From Viscum album (lineage: Eukaryota > Streptophyta > Magnoliopsida > Santalales > Viscaceae): 64,000 bases of DNA. The position numbers were made by a program, and so were the translations under genes. The DNA is taken from assembly GCA_963277665.1 (NCBI GenBank), contig OY728130.1:1363926393-1363990392 (forward strand). Direction: 5' to 3'. Positions 60,001 through 64,000 of the stretch are shown piece after piece. Within the stretch, counting starts at the first letter, position 1; every line of letters starts with the position of its first letter. Below the pieces are notes generated by a model. That model saw nothing but the letters and a program-made list of their open reading frames with translations, was not told the origin of the DNA and did no database searches.

Positions 60001-61849
60001 AAGTTCCTAATGACGTGGTGGCATGTACTTTAATTGTTTCTTCAAGTTTAGACAATGCTTTATTTTATTATGGATAATCAAATTGTTTCATATCTTCCTA
60101 GATTGCTAAGAAAATTAGATATTTCCAATTTGATTTAACAAGGCAGTTGTCAGTCACAACTCCTAAGGAAAGTATCATTGCTACAAAGTTATGTGAATCA
60201 GTTCCCATTAGGGCATATGAATGATCTTTATCTGCTAATCTCATCGTCATACCCATGATTGAATTTGATATAATCCTCGACATGGATTGGCTTTCAGACC
60301 ATGATGCAAATAAATTATTTTAAGAAGAAGGAGGTTATGAATTTTGAGGACGATGATAAATAACACCTTATCTTTAGAGAAGAATCGTCACCACCTGATT
60401 CTTATCTAGATCCACCCTCAGTGGCTCTACTAAAATCAATTATTGGGGAGGAAGAGAATGAAATAACTATGGGTGAGGAAAGGAATGTTCAAATATAGGA
60501 TGTACCTATTGTGAGAGAATATGTTGATGTGTTTCCAGAATATTTACTTGGACATCCTCAAGAACTTGAAATTGAGTTTTTCACTGATTTAATTCCTCGT
60601 TCATGTCCCATATCAAAGACCCCTTATAGAATGACCACTGTGGAATTAGTGGAACTAAAGAAACAACTATAGGAATTGAGTAATAAGGGATTTATTATCC
60701 CTAGTGTTTCTCTATGGGGAGCCTCTGTCATTTTTGTTAAGAAGAAAGATGGATCTATGAGGTTATGTGTCAACTACATGGAGATCAATGCTATAACAAT
60801 AAAGAAAAAGTATCCCTTACCTAGCATTGATGATTTATTTGACCAACTTCATGGATCTCAATACATTTAAAAGATTTACCTCTGATCAAGATATCATCAG
60901 TTGTGTCTGAAAAAAGAAGACATTCCAAAAATAGCATTTTGAACCAGGTATGGGCATTACGAGTTTACAGCGATGCCTTTTGGATTGACTAATTCACCCT
61001 CTATCTTCATGGATCTAATGAACAGATTTTTCAACGAATATCTCGATGATTTTGTAGTGGTATTTATTGATGATATCTTGGTATACTCAAAAAGATACAA
61101 AGATCATGAAAATCACTTGCGCATTATCCTAAAGACTCTTAGAAGACAAGAATTATATGGGAAGTTTAGCAAGTGTGAATTATGGTTTCAAGAGATTTCT
61201 TTTCGTGGCCATATTATCTCTAAGGATGGAATATTAGTTGATAATATGAAGAAAAAGGCAATCCAAGAATGTCCCATGCCAACAACCATAACTGAGGTAC
61301 GCAGTTTTATTGGCTTAGTAGGTTATTATCGGTGTTTCATGCAGAATTTTGCTCAACTGGCTAACCCGCTAACGAAGCTCACACTTAAAGGGGTTAAATT
61401 TGTTTGGAAAAAATATTGTGAAGAATGTTTCAAATAACTGAAGTGAAGATTAGTAAATTCACCTATATTGACTCTACCATCAGGGAATGACAGGTTTGTT
61501 ATTTATAGTGAAGCTTCAAAGAAAGGACTTGGTAGTGTCCTTATGAAAAATGATAGGTTTATTGATTCTGCATCACAATAGCTAAAACTTCAATGTTAAA
61601 ACTATCCTACTCATGATCTTGAGTTAGCTGCTGTAATATTTTCTTTGATGATATGGAAAAATTATCTCTATGGTGAAAAATGTGAGATTTATACTGATCA
61701 CAAGAGTTTGAAGTATATTTTCTCACTGAAATAACTAAACATGAGGGAAATGATATGGGTTGAACTACTCAAGGATTATGATTGCACGATAAACTACCAC
61801 CTAACGAAGGATAATAAGGTAGCAGATTCCATGAGAAGAAATGATCATG
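60001..61849 (+). pseudogene. C protease, reverse transcriptase and RNase H remnant
   Basis: The protease active site near 60060 is decayed, and its LDMDWLSDHD landmark lies near 60280 after a frameshift. RT runs in a single frame: [15 protein letters not shown] and [15 protein letters not shown] (60676-60870), then stops at YFSKID and at two arginines now TGA. Next comes [16 protein letters not shown] with [11 protein letters not shown] (60973-61437), an intact polymerase box, and [16 protein letters not shown]. RNase H (61490-61845) has YSEASKKGLG, where the usual YSDAS aspartate is Glu, then [12 protein letters not shown] and a damaged ADSMRR. Stops are mostly single-base changes. Confidence 0.92.
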
Positions 61850-63396
61850 GATTTTTGAAAAAGATGAGAGTTAAAAGGGATCCTATTTTCATAGATCTAG
61901 TAAACATGGATATGAGAATAACTATGGAAGGTGAAACATCAATGCTTTTTCAAATGGTTTCCAAACCATCTTTACTAGAAAGGTTAAAATGTTCTCAGGC
62001 TAATGATGAGGAGTTTCAAAAGAAGATTAAAGTGTTGAATGATGGGAGATTGAGTGACTTCGTATATGAAGATGGAATTTTGAAATTTGGGAAGAGACTT
62101 TGTGTTCTTGATATACCTGATCTAAAAAGGGAATTTTTGGATGAAGCTCATAGTTCCAATTTCTCTATACACCCTGGTAGCACTAAGTTGTATATAGATT
62201 TGAAGGAACATTTTTGGTGGGACAACTTGAAGAGGGATATTGATGATTTTGTGTCAAGATGTATGGTTTATCAACAAGTGAAAACTAGAAGGCAACAACC
62301 TGAATGAGTATTGAAACTTCTTCCCATACCTGAGTGGAAATGGGATAATATCACGATGGACTTTTTCATGAGACTGACAAAGACTCCTAGAAGGAATGAT
62401 GCAATATGGGTCATTGTTGATCGTCTTACCAAGTCAGCACATTTTCTTGCAATAAGAGAAGATATACCACTTGAAAGTCTAGCAAGACGATATATTAATG
62501 AAGTTGTGAGACTTCATGGAGTACCCCTATCGATTTTTTCTGATCATGATCCACATTTTACATCTATATTTTGGAAAAGTCTTCAGAAGGCCCTAGATAT
62601 TGATCTTCGTTTGAGCACTGCCTACCACTCAAAAAATGATGGACAATCAGAACAGACTATTCAAACATTTAAAGACATGTTGAGGTCTTGTTCACTTGAT
62701 TTTCAAGGCATGTGGGATCAATATTTACCTCTCATAGAATTTTCCTACAACAATAGCTTCCATTCAAGTATTCTTATGGCACCCTATGAAGCATTATATT
62801 GGAGGAGATGTCGTACACCAACTTGCAAGGATGCTGTTGGTGAAAGAAAGCTCGTGGGCCCAGAACTTGTTGACGAAACAACAAAAAAGGTGAAGATTAT
62901 CCAGAACCAAATAAAAATAGCTCAAAGTAGGCAAAAGATCTATGAAGATAACCGAAGGAAGGATTTTGAGTTTCAAGAAGGTGATCACATTTTCTTAAAG
63001 GTATCTCCATGGAAGGGTATTATATGAATCAATAAGAGGGGAAAATTAAGTCTCAGGTACATCAGATCTTTTGAAATTTTGGACCGAATTGGAGTCGTAA
63101 CATACCGTTTGGCAATGCTGCTAAGTCTCTATAAGGTTGACAATGTGTTCCACGTGTCAATGTTAAGAAAGTACATGCCAGACCCAACACATGTACTCAC
63201 TTATGAAGAAGTGGAACTTGAGCCCGATCTGTCTTACTGTGAAGATCCTGTCAAGATTCGTGATACTAGAGAACAAGTGTTGAAAAATAGGATGACTCGA
63301 CTGGTAAAGGTCCTATGGAGGAACCATAAGATGGAGGAAGAAACATGGGATCCTTATGAGCTTATGTTAAGGACATACCCAAATCTTTTTAAGTAA
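61850..63396 (+). pseudogene. C integrase and chromodomain, nearly intact
   Basis: One continuous frame from 61741 to the natural stop at 63394-63396, interrupted only by TGA at 62305-62307 and TGA at 63025-63027. The second sits where A2 has Arg, fitting CGA to TGA. The zinc-binding region has HSSNFSIHPGSTKLY, with the second Cys of the CX2C pair replaced (CMVYQQ). The DDE catalytic residues are all present: TMDFFM, SDHDPHFTS and GQSEQT. The GPF motif reads RSF (RYIRSFEILD). The chromodomain is complete: KIRDTREQVLKNR, VKVLWRNHKMEEETW, YPNLF. It would insert cDNA and target chromatin in a live element. Confidence 0.94.
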
Positions 63397-63426
63397 TATT
63401 TTGTGAATTTTGGGGACTAAATTTTT

Positions 63427-63438
63427 GTGAGGGGATAA
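63427..63438 (+). other. C polypurine tract
   Basis: GTGAGGGGATAA directly before the 3' LTR. Less purine-pure than in A2 and B. Confidence 0.8.
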
Positions 63439-64000
63439 TTTAACACACCAAGGTTTTGAAAATAAATATAGAATTTAATTTTATAATCTAACCATTAAAC
63501 ACAACTTTTCCTCTTCTATTTTAGAATTTCGAAAAATGGTCATCTAGAGTAGTGTTCAGTAAGTCATTTGGAGTCTGATAGAACAAACATGATTTTTGGT
63601 GAATAGTAACATACCCTTATGAATAGTAATATGAATAGTAATATGATCCTTATGAATAGTAAAAAATAATATTATTTTATTTTATTAAGTCAATATGATA
63701 ATGGTATCTTAATTAATTTTTCAATGTCACATAAAACTAATTGCGCTACAAGATTGTTATTTTTCGAATTAACTATGACCTTATTTAAAAATAAAATTAA
63801 TAATATTTTGGAAAATTATTTTTGAAAAATGGATTTCACTTTTGAATTCTACACTTCCAAAAATGATAGGGGTGAGTTTTTGGGATTTTTCTGAAATTCT
63901 TGAATTTTTGATGAATAGTGAAATACGATAAAATACTGTATATACAAATTATCAGTTAAATACACTATTCATGACATCACAAGTTATGCAATACAACTTG
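63439..64000 (+). repeat. C 3' LTR, truncated by window end
   Basis: Starts TTTAACACACC (decayed TGTAACACCC) and aligns with 55461 onward, including the TGAATAGTAA minisatellite (63601-63662). The remaining roughly 2.4 kb lie beyond the window. Confidence 0.93.

Larger units (their letters stand above)
55461..64000 (+). mobile_element. Element C: Ty3/gypsy chromovirus, best preserved, runs off the window
   Basis: Plus-strand element with 5' LTR 55461-58426, PBS, gag, pol with chromodomain, and a 3' LTR starting at 63439. Gag and pol resemble A2 strongly, but the LTR is shorter (2966 bp) and largely different in sequence. Pol pieces from 60676 to 63396 share one frame. Inserted in the presumed CACTA interior, it is among the youngest layers. 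Confidence 0.96.

Overview
This window is AT-rich, gene-poor plant nuclear DNA. No host gene, tRNA or rRNA could be supported. It is built almost entirely from decayed, nested long-LTR retrotransposons. The visible families share LTRs of about 3.0-4.9 kb that begin TGTAACACC and end TTACA, an initiator-tRNA-Met primer-binding site (TGGTATCAGAG), and, where pol is present, an integrase ending in a chromodomain. Together these mark Ty3/gypsy chromoviruses of the Tekay/Del type. That points to an angiosperm with a large, repeat-rich genome; the species cannot be named from the sequence.

Layout. (1) 1-1012 and 13489-14150 are two halves of an old plus-strand LTR (F), split by a complete minus-strand element A1 (1013-13488). 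(2) 14151-14969 is unassigned. (3) 14970-18463 is part of a minus-strand LTR (G), cut by element D. (4) D (minus strand) has its 3' LTR at 18464-23325, a short pol-less interior at 23326-25059 and 49926-50172, and a 5' LTR beginning at 50173. (5) D is split by element B (plus strand, 25060-49925). B's 3' LTR is itself split by element A2 (plus strand, 35494-47972). Target-site duplications support A2 in B (CTTAT), B in D (CCAAG/ACAAG) and A1 in F (CCATA/CCATC). (6) D's right LTR is interrupted at 52021 by one end of a CACTA (En/Spm-like) DNA transposon. No second end is visible before 55461, where element C begins. C (plus strand) is the best-preserved retroelement and runs off the window in its 3' LTR.

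A1 and A2 are two copies of one family in opposite orientation. Every gag and pol is a pseudogene. C pol stays in one reading frame for about 2.7 kb and is broken only by point-mutation stops, several of which look like CGA to TGA (methyl-cytosine decay). B has lost the GPY/F part of integrase. D appears non-autonomous.

The most interesting signal is a shared LTR architecture. Just downstream of a TATA box lies a conserved splice-donor-like GAAGAG|GTAAT. About 1.75-3.0 kb further, near the LTR 3' end, lies a pyrimidine-rich acceptor-like TTTTTCCCAG|GATGTGAAG. In four LTRs of the A family the interval is 1777-1778 bp. Inside it, CpG-rich motifs built on CGTACGTACG plus TTACCGTCTCCAC recur two to four times at about 190-bp steps in families A, B, D and G. 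Palindromes (CGATGCATCG and GTCTCATGAGAC) also lie inside it in A and C. This suggests a spliceable leader intron within the LTR that carries a nucleosome-length motif array and possible RNA-dimerisation palindromes. It is an inference from sequence alone.
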